A DNA stretch of 64,000 bases. Source: Limobrevibacterium gyesilva. GTDB lineage: Bacteria > Pseudomonadota > Alphaproteobacteria > Acetobacterales > Acetobacteraceae. The notes below the pieces were generated by a model that ran no database searches, was not told the DNA's origin, and saw only the letters and a program-made list of their open reading frames with translations. The position numbers were made by a program, and so were the translations under genes. Location of the stretch: NCBI RefSeq assembly GCF_025989185.1, contig NZ_JAPDNT010000001.1:682001-746000 (forward strand). Direction: 5' to 3'. This document shows positions 37,251 through 45,829 of this stretch, piece by piece (positions within the stretch are counted from its first letter, which is position 1; each line of letters starts with the position of its first letter).

Positions 37251-39047
37251 ATGAGTGCCGCGGACGCCCTGTTGGCGGCCGTGCGGGCGGTGCACCTGGC
37301 GGCGACGATGTCGCTGGCCGGGGCACTTGCCTTCCGGCTGCTGATCGGCCCCCTCGCCCTGGCGCGTGTGCTGCGGCCGAGCCTGGCCGTAGCCTCGATC
37401 GCCGGTGCTGCGTGGCTGGCGTTGCAGGCCGGGGCGCTGGCCGGCGCATCCGATGTCGCGGGCACGCTGGCGGCGCTGGTGCCGGCAACGCTGCAAACGC
37501 GGTTCGGCCGAATGTTGCTGCTGCGGCTCGGGTTGCTGGTTGCGGCCGTGTTGCTGGCCGGCTCGGGCGCGCGACGGCTGCGGTTGCTGGCGGGCTTGGT
37601 TTGCGCGATGGCCGCCGTTGCGTTGCAGGCGACGGTCGGGCACGCGGCCGCCAGCGAGGACCCGGTTCTGGTCGCATCGCTGGCGCTGCACCTGCTGGCG
37701 GCGGCGGCCTGGCTCGGTGGCCTGGTGCCGCTGTGGCTCGCCCTGCGCGGACCGACGCCCGCCTTGGTGGCGCAGCGATTTTCATGGCTGGGGATCGCGG
37801 CAGTCGTCGTCATCGCCGCGACGGCGGTGGAGCAGGGCGCGGTCCTGGCCGGCGGCGCGGCCGGTCTGGTCGGCACGCCCTATGGCTGGAGTGCGCTGGC
37901 CAAGACCGGGTTGTTCCTTGCGATGCTGGGACTGGCCGCGGTCAACCGCTTCGTGCTGACCCCGGCGGTGGCGCAGGCGGACTCCGCCGTTCGCCGGCTG
38001 CGCGCCAGCATCGCCGCCGAACTCATTCTCGGCCTGTGCGTGGTGGCGGCGGCGGCGGCGATGACCGGATTGCCCCCCGGCGCCCACGAGCAGCCGGACT
38101 GGCCGTTCTCGCGGCAGCCAAGCCTGGTCGCGATGCAGGATCCCGATCTTCGCCGTGAAGTCGTCGGCGCGCTGCTGGCGCTGTGCGCGGTCGGCGCGAT
38201 CCTGGTGCTGGCCGCGTGCGCGCGCCGGCTGCGCTGGCCCGCTTTGGCCGTCGCGGCGGCGATCACCATGGCCGCCGCGCCCCATCTGGACCTGCTGCTG
38301 GTGCCGGCGACGCCGACCAGCTTCTACACCTCGCCCACCGGCTTCGCCGCCGTGGGCATCGCGCGGGGCGCCGGCCTGTTCGCGCACCATTGCGCCGCCT
38401 GCCACGGCGCGCACGGACGTGGCGACGGGGTGCTGGCGAAAGGCCTGGACATCCCGCCAGCCGACCTCACCGCCGAACATCTCTGGGACCATCCGGACGG
38501 CGAGATGTACTGGTGGCTGACGCATGGCATCGAGTCCCCTCGCGGCGGCCTGTCCATGCCCGGCTTTGCCGACCGGCTCGACGCCGACGCACGCTGGGCG
38601 CTGATCGATTTCGTCCGGGCCAACAATGCGGGACGGGCGATACGCCACGACGGCACGTGGACTCGGCCGATTCCGGCGCCGGCGCTGCAAGCGGTCTGCG
38701 GCGACGGGCGCAATCTTGCTTCGGACGATTTGCGCGGCCAGCCGGTTGTCATTGTGATCGGACCGCCGGCGCCGACCGAAGGAGTCGCCACCATCTTCCT
38801 CGACGACGGCAAGCCGCCTGCCGGGGCGTGCGTGGCCGCGGGGCGGGAGGTCCGCGATGCCTACGCCATCGTGGCCGGCCTGGAACCGCAGGCGCAGCGC
38901 GGCGCCGCCTTCCTGGTCGATGGCGCCGGCTGGCTGCGCCAGCGCCTGGACCCCGGCCTCGATGGACGCGCCATCGCGGCGGCGATCGAGCGTCTGGCGA
39001 CCACAACGGCCGCGGCACCACCGGCCGCCGGCCACCACCATCACTGA
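37251..39047 (+). CDS. copD: CopD copper-resistance membrane protein fused to a cytochrome c domain
   Basis: 598 residues. Residues 1 to about 360 are a CopD-type inner-membrane domain with eight or nine hydrophobic helices (start ALLAAVRAVHLAATMSLAGA; later GLPPGAHEQPDWPFSRQPS). A cytochrome c domain follows: heme motif CAACH at 381-385 and a likely axial methionine at 436 (GGLSMPGFAD). The last 130 residues (QAVCGDGRNLASDDLRGQPVV onward) resemble a short redoxin or cupredoxin-like tail. The protein ends GHHHH, a natural histidine tail. CopD is thought to move copper across the membrane; the heme domain suggests linked copper redox chemistry. Confidence 0.88.
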   Translation: MSAADALLAAVRAVHLAATMSLAGALAFRLLIGPLALARVLRPSLAVASIAGAAWLALQAGALAGASDVAGTLAALVPATLQTRFGRMLLLRLGLLVAAVLLAGSGARRLRLLAGLVCAMAAVALQATVGHAAASEDPVLVASLALHLLAAAAWLGGLVPLWLALRGPTPALVAQRFSWLGIAAVVVIAATAVEQGAVLAGGAAGLVGTPYGWSALAKTGLFLAMLGLAAVNRFVLTPAVAQADSAVRRLRASIAAELILGLCVVAAAAAMTGLPPGAHEQPDWPFSRQPSLVAMQDPDLRREVVGALLALCAVGAILVLAACARRLRWPALAVAAAITMAAAPHLDLLLVPATPTSFYTSPTGFAAVGIARGAGLFAHHCAACHGAHGRGDGVLAKGLDIPPADLTAEHLWDHPDGEMYWWLTHGIESPRGGLSMPGFADRLDADARWALIDFVRANNAGRAIRHDGTWTRPIPAPALQAVCGDGRNLASDDLRGQPVVIVIGPPAPTEGVATIFLDDGKPPAGACVAAGREVRDAYAIVAGLEPQAQRGAAFLVDGAGWLRQRLDPGLDGRAIAAAIERLATTTAAAPPAAGHHHH

Positions 39048-39068
39048 TATGCGATACGGAGAGGAACC

Positions 39069-39554
39069 ATGATGCGACATATCGTTCTTGCTGCCACCCT
39101 GCTGATGGCCGGCCCCGCGCTGGCCCAGGCGTCCACCATGCAGGTGCAGAATGCCTGGGCCCGCGCCACCGCGCCGAGTGCCAAGGTTGGCGGCGTGTTC
39201 CTGACCCTGATCGACAGCGGGGGTCCCGATCGGCTGGTGTCCGTGGCTTCGCCCGTGGCAGCGACGGCGGAACTGCACGAGACGGTCAACGACCAGGGCA
39301 TAATGAAGATGCGGGCGGTGCCGGTCCTGCCGCTGGAAGCCGGCAAGCCGGTCGAGCTGAAGCCCGGCAGCTACCACATCATGTTGATGGACCTGAAGCG
39401 GCAGCTCAAGCCCGGCGACAGCTTCCCGATCACGCTGACCTTCGAGAAGGCCGCACCGGTGACCGCGACGGTGACGGTCGGCAAGGCCGGCGCATCCGGT
39501 CCCGAGGCGATGGACCACGACATGCAGCACATGCAACACATGACCAAGCCGTAG
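39069..39554 (+). CDS. PCu(A)C-type periplasmic copper chaperone
   Basis: 161 residues with a signal peptide (GPALAQA) and the DUF461 fold. The copper site pattern H-x(n)-M-x(n)-H-x-M is visible: ELHE, GIMKMRAV, then SYHIMLM. The C-terminus adds a methionine/histidine-rich tail (DHDMQHMQHM) that may bind more copper. GAGAGGAA lies before the ATGs at 39069/39072. Family members deliver Cu(I) to cytochrome oxidase. It is last in the copper operon. Confidence 0.93.
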   Translation: MMRHIVLAATLLMAGPALAQASTMQVQNAWARATAPSAKVGGVFLTLIDSGGPDRLVSVASPVAATAELHETVNDQGIMKMRAVPVLPLEAGKPVELKPGSYHIMLMDLKRQLKPGDSFPITLTFEKAAPVTATVTVGKAGASGPEAMDHDMQHMQHMTKP

Positions 39555-39606
39555 CAGCCGGCTGGAGCGGTATCGGGCAGCCCGCCCGATCCGCCCCGGA
39601 ATTGCG

Positions 39607-39772
39607 TCATACCAGCGGCCATGAATAATGACCGCTGGTACGAGTCGTTATTTTGCGCGCCGCCGCCCACCAAGCCCGCGACAGGCACGCGCTTGCGTGC
39701 CGCAAGCGGATCGGCGCGCGATACCAACGGCCCTTGACGATGGAAGGGTCATCGTCAAGGGCCGTTGGTATC
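39607..39772 (-). repeat. Two-palindrome dispersed element, long form (copy B)
   Basis: Inverted relative to copies A and D. Palindrome II spans 39607-39643, palindrome I 39720-39772. The centre has about 35 bp more than the short form, containing two mutually exclusive hairpins: GGCACGC/GCGTGCC (39684-39701) and GCTTGCG/CGCAAGC (39691-39707). The stop codon of the minus-strand gene 39771-40115 (TGA) takes its G and A from the end of palindrome I. Confidence 0.93.
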
Positions 39773-40115
39773 AGTCGTCCTGCACGTCGACGATGCGGAA
39801 GACCAGCTCGTCCCCGGTCGGGCGGCGCAGCGTGACGTATTCGCCGGGGCGCAGCACCTGGCTCTCGAAATTCCACAGCGGCGCATCCTGAACGTCGGTC
39901 CGGCGCAGCACCCAGCTTTCCCCTTCGCGCAACAGCTCCGCCGCCTGCCGGCGTCCGTCGGGCTCGGTGCGGCAAACGCTCCAGGGCGGCAGATCGGCGG
40001 TGCTCTCGTCCAGGTGCCCCTGCGGTGTCAGCGGCACCGACAATTCCAGCCGGTCGGACAGGTCGCCTTCCGGCAGGCCTGGGGCGAAGGCAAGCAACAT
40101 GACCACCCGTGCCAT
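39771..40115 (-). CDS. Hypothetical protein downstream of kup (114 aa)
   Basis: No family recognised. It reads DLSDRLELSVPLTPQGHLDES, PWSVCRTEPDGRRQAAELLREGESW and ends DELVFRIVDVQDD. A short hydrophobic N-terminus (MARVVMLLAFAPGL) is too weak to call a signal. It begins 13 bp after the kup stop on the same strand, so it is probably co-transcribed with kup. Its TGA is formed with bases of element B, so its original 3' end may have been altered by insertion. Confidence 0.7.
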   Translation of the reverse strand: MARVVMLLAFAPGLPEGDLSDRLELSVPLTPQGHLDESTADLPPWSVCRTEPDGRRQAAELLREGESWVLRRTDVQDAPLWNFESQVLRPGEYVTLRRPTGDELVFRIVDVQDD

Positions 40116-40128
40116 TCGCTGCGTTCCC

Positions 40129-42024
40129 TCAGATCGCCACGCGTGCGCCCAGCTCGACCACCCGGTCGCTGGGGATGCGGAAGAACTCGGTCGCCGGGAC
40201 GGCGTTGCGCGCCATCACCAGGAACAGCCATAGCCGCCAGACCGGCAATTTCGGCACGCTGGCCGGCACCAGGGTTTCGCGGCCGAGGAAATAGCTGGCC
40301 TGCATCGGCTCGAAACTCACGCCTTCGGTGCGCAGGGCGGCGAGGTCGCGCGGCAGGTTCGGGCTTTCCATGAAGCCGTAGCGGATGACCACGCGATGGA
40401 TGCCCGGCGCCAACTCGTTGACCGTCGCGCGCTCCTCGGTGGGCACCTCGGGCACGTCCTGGTTCTGCACGGTCACGAACAGCACGCGCTCGTGCAGCAC
40501 CTTGTTGTGCTTCAGGTTGTGCAGCAGCGCGCCGGGCACGTAGTCGGGATTGCCGGTCAGGAAGATCGCCATCCCCGGCACGCGGATGGTGCGCGACTGC
40601 GGCAGCCTGACCAGGAACGAGGCCAGCGGCAGGCTGTCCTGCTTCCAGCGGTCGAACAGCAGGTCGCGGCCGCGCTTCCACGACGTCATCAGCCCCATGA
40701 GCGCCAGCCCCAGCACCAGCGGCACCCAGCCGCCTTCCGGCACTTTCAGCGCGTTGGCGGCGAAGAAGACCCCATCGATGACGAAGAAGCCGCCGAAGGC
40801 GGCGAGAGTCGCCGTGCGCGACCAGTGGAACTGGCGCCGGAACACCACGATGGCCAGGACACAGGTGCAGATGAAGGTGCCGGTGACGGCGATGCCGTAT
40901 GCCGCGGCGAGCGCATCGCTGGTGCGGAAGGCGAAGACCAGGATCAGCACGCCGATCATCAGGGCGGTGTTCACCTGCGGGACGTAGATCTGGCCTTCCT
41001 CGGTGGCGCTGGTGTGGCGCACGGTGAGTCGCGGCAGGAAGCCGAGCTGCACGCATTGCCGGGCCACCGAGTAGGCGCCGGAGATCAGCGCCTGGCTGGC
41101 GATCACCGTCGCCGCGGTGGCCAGGAACACCAAAGGCAGGCGCAGCCAGGCGGGAGCGAGCAGGAAGAACGGGTTCTCGACCGCCTTCGCGTCGGCCAGC
41201 ACCAGCGCGCCCTGGCCGAAATAGTTCAGCACCAGGCACGGCAGCACGAACAGCAGCCAGGCCTGGCGGATCGGCCGGGCGCCGAAATGGCCCATGTCGG
41301 CATACAGGGCCTCGGCGCCGGTCACCGCCAGGACCACCGCGCCAAGGGCGACGAAGGCCACCCATTTGTCGTGGACCATCACTTCGATGGCGTAGCTGGG
41401 CGACATCGCCAGCAGCACGTAGGGCTTCTGCACGACCTGGATCAGGCCGAGCAGGCCGATCACGCAGAACCACACCGCCATGACCGGCCCGAACAGGCTG
41501 CCGACCCTGCCGGTGCCGCGCCACTGGATGACGAACAGTCCGACAATGATCACGGCGGACAGCGGCAGCACGAACTCCTGCAGGCTCGGCGTCACGATTT
41601 CCAGCCCCTCGACCGCCGACAGCACGGAGATCGCCGGCGTGATCGCGCCATCGCCGAAGAACAGGCAGGCGCCGCCGATGCCGACCAGCGCCAGGACGCT
41701 GCGCATGCGCGCGCCGGTGACGCCGCGCTGGGCCAGCACCATCAGCGCCAGGATGCCGCCCTCGCCGCGATTGTCGGCACGCATCACCAACAGCACGTAT
41801 TTCACCGTGACCACCAGCACCAGCGCCCAGAAGATCAGCGACAGCAGGCCCAGCACCTCCCAGTCGTGAACGCCCCCGTCCTTGAAATGTTCCAGGGCGG
41901 CCTTGAAGGCGTAGAGCGGGCTGGTGCCGATATCGCCGTAGACCACCCCGAGGACACCCAGCAGGGTGGCCACCCGGACGCCCGGGCGGGCGGTGCCGAC
42001 GACACCGGCTGTCGCAACCGTCAT
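40129..42024 (-). CDS. kup: Low-affinity potassium uptake protein Kup
   Basis: 631-residue inner-membrane K+ (H+-coupled) transporter of the KUP/HAK/KT family. Diagnostic N-terminus [48 protein letters not shown]; the helical part ends near residue 430 with about 12 membrane segments, followed by a cytoplasmic C-terminal domain ending ELGARVAI. The ATG at 42024 has GGGAGCGGG upstream. A 193-bp gap separates it from yggS, with nothing recognisable in it. Confidence 0.97.
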   Translation of the reverse strand: MTVATAGVVGTARPGVRVATLLGVLGVVYGDIGTSPLYAFKAALEHFKDGGVHDWEVLGLLSLIFWALVLVVTVKYVLLVMRADNRGEGGILALMVLAQRGVTGARMRSVLALVGIGGACLFFGDGAITPAISVLSAVEGLEIVTPSLQEFVLPLSAVIIVGLFVIQWRGTGRVGSLFGPVMAVWFCVIGLLGLIQVVQKPYVLLAMSPSYAIEVMVHDKWVAFVALGAVVLAVTGAEALYADMGHFGARPIRQAWLLFVLPCLVLNYFGQGALVLADAKAVENPFFLLAPAWLRLPLVFLATAATVIASQALISGAYSVARQCVQLGFLPRLTVRHTSATEEGQIYVPQVNTALMIGVLILVFAFRTSDALAAAYGIAVTGTFICTCVLAIVVFRRQFHWSRTATLAAFGGFFVIDGVFFAANALKVPEGGWVPLVLGLALMGLMTSWKRGRDLLFDRWKQDSLPLASFLVRLPQSRTIRVPGMAIFLTGNPDYVPGALLHNLKHNKVLHERVLFVTVQNQDVPEVPTEERATVNELAPGIHRVVIRYGFMESPNLPRDLAALRTEGVSFEPMQASYFLGRETLVPASVPKLPVWRLWLFLVMARNAVPATEFFRIPSDRVVELGARVAI

Positions 42025-42217
42025 GACCCGCTCCCGGCCGGGCGCTCATGGCCCGGAGTTGCATAAGACCGCGTTGCATGACACTGGCCCGCAGTGCCCA
42101 GGGTTCGCCTTGCCCAGCTTTCTATCACCGCCAACCTCTGCCGCGTCAGATTCGCCCGATACGCCGCGGTGTTGCGGCGCGCAAGTAAAGCGGCCGGGGC
42201 GAGCCGCCCCCTTCCGG

Positions 42218-42937
42218 TCAGCCGCGCGCACCGAACACGGCGGTGCCGACGCGTACATGGGTGGCGCCGTGGGCGATCGCTGTCTCGAAATCGCCGGACA
42301 TGCCCATCGAGACGACCGGCAGGCCGTGCCGTGCCGCGCACCCGGCCAGCCAGGCGAAGTGCGGGGCCGGGTCGGCGTCGGCGGGGGGAATGCACATCAG
42401 CCCGGCCAGGGCGGCACCGAAGCGGCCGCGGCAGGCCTCGACGAAACGGTCGGTGTCGGCGCGGGAGATGCCGGATTTCTGCGCCTCGTCGCCGACATTC
42501 ACCTGGATCAGCAGCGCGGGCGCGCGGCCTTCCTTCTGGATGGCGTCGGCGATGGCGTCGGCCAGGCGGGGCCGGTCCAGGCTCTCGATCACGTCGGCGA
42601 TGCGCACGGCGTCGCGTGCCTTGTTGGTCTGCAGGCCCCCGATGATGTGCAGGCGCAGCGACGGATGGGCGGCGCGCAGGGCAGGGAATTTCTGGGCCGC
42701 CTCCTGCACGCGGTTCTCGCCGAAATGGAGCTGGCCCGCGGCCAGTGCGGCCTGGACGGCTGCGGCCGGGTGGGTCTTGGAAACCGCGACCAGCGTGACC
42801 TCCTCCGGCCGCCGGCCCGCGCGCCGGGCGGCGGCGGCGATGCGGTCCAGGACTGTGCGAAGATTGCCGGCGACGTGCTTATAGGCGTCGGCTTCGGCTG
42901 GAACGGCGTGCGGAGCGGCGGCAAGAGGGATGTTCAT
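42218..42937 (-). CDS. YggS-family pyridoxal-phosphate homeostasis protein
   Basis: 239-residue PLP-binding TIM-barrel protein. The lysine that binds PLP is in LVAVSKTHP; other landmarks are HFGENRVQEA, HIIGGLQTNKA, QVNVGDEAQKSG, SMGMSGDFETAIAHGATHVRVGTAVFG. Family members buffer intracellular PLP and affect amino-acid metabolism. Its ATG (complement of 42935-42937) overlaps the ATG of the divergent thiE-like gene within a shared CATG. No strong ribosome-binding site is visible before it, so a slightly downstream start is possible. Confidence 0.93.
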   Translation of the reverse strand: MNIPLAAAPHAVPAEADAYKHVAGNLRTVLDRIAAAARRAGRRPEEVTLVAVSKTHPAAAVQAALAAGQLHFGENRVQEAAQKFPALRAAHPSLRLHIIGGLQTNKARDAVRIADVIESLDRPRLADAIADAIQKEGRAPALLIQVNVGDEAQKSGISRADTDRFVEACRGRFGAALAGLMCIPPADADPAPHFAWLAGCAARHGLPVVSMGMSGDFETAIAHGATHVRVGTAVFGARG

Positions 42938-43550
42938 GGACCATAGGCTTGTCGCCTGGGCGCGTTCGGTCAAGGCAAGACAGCGGCATCGCCTGCAGGG
43001 CGGGGGCGCGGCACTGCCGCCGCTGTGGCTGTTCACCGATGAGCGGCGCCTGCCGGACCCCTGCCCCGCGGTGGCCCGGCTGCCGCGCGGGTTGTGCGGG
43101 GTGGTGCTGCGCCACGATGGCGATGCCGGGCGCGCGGCGCTCGGGCGGCGGCTGGCGGCGATCTGCCGGCAGCGCCGGTTGGTGCTGGTCGTGGCGGGCG
43201 ACTGGCGGCTGGCGGCGGCGTTGCAGGCCGGGCTGCACCTGCGCGGCGGGCGGCATCTGCCGGGCATGCCGCGCGCATGGCCGATCGTGACCAGCTCGGC
43301 GCATGACAGGGTGGAACTGCGGCGGGCGGCCCGCGCGAAGGCGGATCTTGTGTTCCTGTCGCCGGCCTTCGCCACGGCGAGTCATCCCGGGGCGGCGGCG
43401 CTGGGGCCGCTGCGTTGGAGCGCCCTCGCGGGCCGGGCACGCTTTGCCGTTGCCGCCCTGGGCGGGATCGACGGCGGCACGGTGCGCCGCCTGGGTCGCG
43501 GACGATGCGCCGGCGCCGGCGCAATCGGTGCGTTGAACCAACGAACATAG
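42936..43550 (+). CDS. Thiamine-phosphate-synthase-like (ThiE/TenI family) protein
   Basis: 204 residues with the TenI barrel landmarks LWLFTDERRLPDP, LHLRGGRHLPG, ADLVFLSPAFATASHPGAAALG and VAALGGIDG. The SPVFPT-x-SHPGA-type phosphate loop is retained. It is shorter than classical ThiE, and no other thi gene or TPP riboswitch is nearby, so it may be a TenI-like paralogue rather than the biosynthetic enzyme. AGAGGG precedes the ATG at 42936. The start codon overlaps that of divergent yggS. Confidence 0.8.
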   Translation: MDHRLVAWARSVKARQRHRLQGGGAALPPLWLFTDERRLPDPCPAVARLPRGLCGVVLRHDGDAGRAALGRRLAAICRQRRLVLVVAGDWRLAAALQAGLHLRGGRHLPGMPRAWPIVTSSAHDRVELRRAARAKADLVFLSPAFATASHPGAAALGPLRWSALAGRARFAVAALGGIDGGTVRRLGRGRCAGAGAIGALNQRT

Positions 43551-44100
43551 GCTCGCCCTGCCGAAAAGGGCCGGGGGTGTGTTACAAAAAAGCGCATAAA
43601 GGCGAAATATGACACATGATGTGTAAACGCCTTGGCCTGCCCATGTGGCTTGGCAGCATCGTTGCCGAAGGGTTTTGACCGAAAGCGGACAGGTAGAGTT
43701 GGGAATGAAATCCCGGAACTTGAGTCCTCTGCAAGTACTCGCGGTTTCGTGATGGCGAGCCGATGAACGTGGCTCACGAAACAGAGAGCGATCGTGCCGT
43801 CGGGGTCCTCGGGAGAGGCCGTGGGTTCGATCTACCGACCTCCAACGCCACGGCAGTACATGCCATCGGTAACGTGTCTGTGGCAAATGTAGCACACTGT
43901 TTCGGAAATGCCATGTCATCCCCGTTCTGACGATTGCGGGCTGACGCGCCGGGGGCCAATAATTCGTCACGGTCTGGCTGCCCCCACCCGTTACGGAATG
44001 CATCGGCGGTGACGAAGCATCAGGTCGGAGACGGGGCGGGGCCTGCTAAGTCCGCCGGCTTGCCCGGTGACGTTACGTCCGATGATTTTTGGAGGATCAA
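43551..44100 (+). promoter_or_regulatory. Long leader/control region of the first porin
   Basis: 550 bp without a supportable gene. Seen: an odd palindrome ACACAT-G-ATGTGT (43612-43624), a possible operator; an inverted repeat GTTTCGTGA/TCACGAAAC (43744-43752 and 43774-43782); and a block at about 43895-43939 (TGTTTCGGAAATGCC ... GTTCTGACGATTGC) that is repeated before the second porin at 45638-45681. The conserved block likely contains a shared promoter or regulator site. GGAGGA lies just before the ATG. Confidence 0.5.
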
Positions 44101-45372
44101 ATGCGCAAGCTCCTGCTGGCCAGTATGGCGGCACTGGGCCTGTCGAGCGGAATGGCGGAGGCGGCGTATCTGTCCACCGTGCCTGCCGCGACGACGACGC
44201 CTGGAACGCTAACCGTCCGCTTGAACGGCCGCTTCGTGTGGTATGCCGGTGTCGCCGGCAGCAGCCTGGACAATGTCAACGGTGGCAAGCTCGCGCCGCA
44301 GACAATGCAGGGCTATATCCGTCTGTACCCCGGCTTCGAGGGCGTGCTGCAGAACGGCATGAAGTATGGCGCGCTGCTTGAGTTCCGCCAGAACTTCGCC
44401 TCGCCGGTCGGCGCCAGCGTCGGCGGCAACACCACGCAAAGCACGCTGTTCGTTCGCCGCGCCACCGGCTACATCGGCAGCGACCAGCTCGGCACGTTCC
44501 GCTTCGGCCAGACCGACGGTCCCGCCACCCTGTTCCTGACGGGCACGTTCGAAGGCTTCGACGACGGTGGCTGGAACGGCGACTTGCCGGCCTTCCTCCC
44601 CGGCAACGCGCAGCCGGCCTATCCGTTCCCCAGCCAGAGCGCGCTGTACGGCAGCGACAAGGTCGTCTACCTGTCGCCGTCGTTCTACGGCTTCGACTTC
44701 GGCGTCAGCTATGCGCCGAATACCTCGGCGCTGCAGAACAATGGCGGCGGGTGCGCCACCGGCGGCCTGGCCGGCGGGTGTGATCGTCAGACCTCATCGC
44801 TCGCTGCCAGCGACATCGGCCGTCGCACCAACATGGTCGAAGCGCAGGTCCGCTATCGCGGTACGTTCAGCGGTGTCGGCCTCGCGGTCGCCGGCGGCTA
44901 TATCGGCGCCGGCGTCGTCCAGAACGGCGGCAACCCCCTGGTTGGCCAGTTCAAGCACCAGGACATCCTGAACCTCGGCGCGACCATCAGCTTCGGCGGC
45001 TTCAGCTTCGGCGGCAACGCGCAGACCGGGTCGTACAACGGCGGCTCGTTCGGTGCGAAGCAAGCCGGCCTGCCGAATGCGACGGCGTGGATCGCGGGCG
45101 CCCAGTACCAGACCGGGCCGATCACGGTCGGCGCGCACTACTTCAAGAACTACACCGGCGGTAGCGCTGCCTCGACCACCGGCATGCGCAACGAAGGCGG
45201 CGTGGCCGTCGGCAGCACCTATCAGCTGACCCCGGGCGTGTCGCTGTTCGCCTCCTACATCTACGGCAACCGCCACGAGACCGGCTTGGACTTCGCCACC
45301 GGCCTGCCCGGCTCTGCCCACAACAACGTGCAGGGCCAGGCCTTCGCGGTCGGCACCTTGATGAACTGGTAA
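44101..45372 (+). CDS. Outer-membrane porin (first of a tandem pair)
   Basis: 423-residue gram-negative porin. A signal peptide (MRKLLLASMAALGLSSGMAEA) precedes a beta-barrel of alternating residues with aromatic girdles. Porin-like landmarks: TLTVRLNGRFVWYAGV, YIRLYPGFEGVLQNGMKYGALLEFRQ and SDQLGTFRFGQTDGPATLFLTG. The C-terminus GTLMNW ends in an aromatic residue as needed for BAM recognition. GGAGGA sits before the ATG. The second porin is nearly the same protein, with differences concentrated in the region after CDRQ and in loops. Confidence 0.93.
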   Translation: MRKLLLASMAALGLSSGMAEAAYLSTVPAATTTPGTLTVRLNGRFVWYAGVAGSSLDNVNGGKLAPQTMQGYIRLYPGFEGVLQNGMKYGALLEFRQNFASPVGASVGGNTTQSTLFVRRATGYIGSDQLGTFRFGQTDGPATLFLTGTFEGFDDGGWNGDLPAFLPGNAQPAYPFPSQSALYGSDKVVYLSPSFYGFDFGVSYAPNTSALQNNGGGCATGGLAGGCDRQTSSLAASDIGRRTNMVEAQVRYRGTFSGVGLAVAGGYIGAGVVQNGGNPLVGQFKHQDILNLGATISFGGFSFGGNAQTGSYNGGSFGAKQAGLPNATAWIAGAQYQTGPITVGAHYFKNYTGGSAASTTGMRNEGGVAVGSTYQLTPGVSLFASYIYGNRHETGLDFATGLPGSAHNNVQGQAFAVGTLMNW

Positions 45373-45399
45373 GACCCAGTCGCATCCAAGGCCTGAACG

Positions 45400-45424
45400 G
45401 GCGGCGGGGATCTTCCCCGCCGCC
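45400..45424 (+). terminator. Intrinsic terminator of the first porin
   Basis: Stem GGCGGCGGGG/CCCCGCCGCC with loop ATCTT, followed by TTTT. Identical in sequence to the terminator of the second porin. Confidence 0.93.
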
Positions 45425-45829
45425 TTTTCATTTCAGGCAGGGCGCATCGCCGATACGGCGGATCTGACCGGGGCGGGTTGCGCCCCGAGTTCGCCGCAAG
45501 ATGCGCGACCCGCTCGACGGGTATCCCCCGAGCGCCAGGCGCTCCGGCATCACGGTCCATCGGCGCGCCGGCCGGGAAGCCGAAACCCCGCCACTCCATT
45601 TCATAACGAATAGAGAAGGACTGTGGCGATTACGCCACAGTGTTTCGGAATTGCCATGCCGCTCACGTTCTGGCGATTGCCGGCCCGTGCGACGGCCGCC
45701 AATATCCGCGCCCGATCCGGCTGCCTCATCCCATGGGAATGCTTCTGTTAGAGGAACGACAGAGCATTCCATGGGACAGGAGGCGGGATCTGGTACGTCG
45801 CCGGTTTTCCGGCATGCAAGGAGACTTTC
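45425..45829 (+). promoter_or_regulatory. Inter-porin control region
   Basis: About 400 bp with no supportable gene. It holds a perfect 8-bp hairpin CTGTGGCG-ATTA-CGCCACAG (45621-45640) abutting a block (45638-45681) shared with the first porin's leader, then an AAGGAGA ribosome-binding site before the second porin. Confidence 0.5.

Noticed and set aside
42937-42960. TPP riboswitch before the thiE-like gene
   Set aside because: The gene starts directly against the divergent yggS start, leaving no leader for an aptamer.
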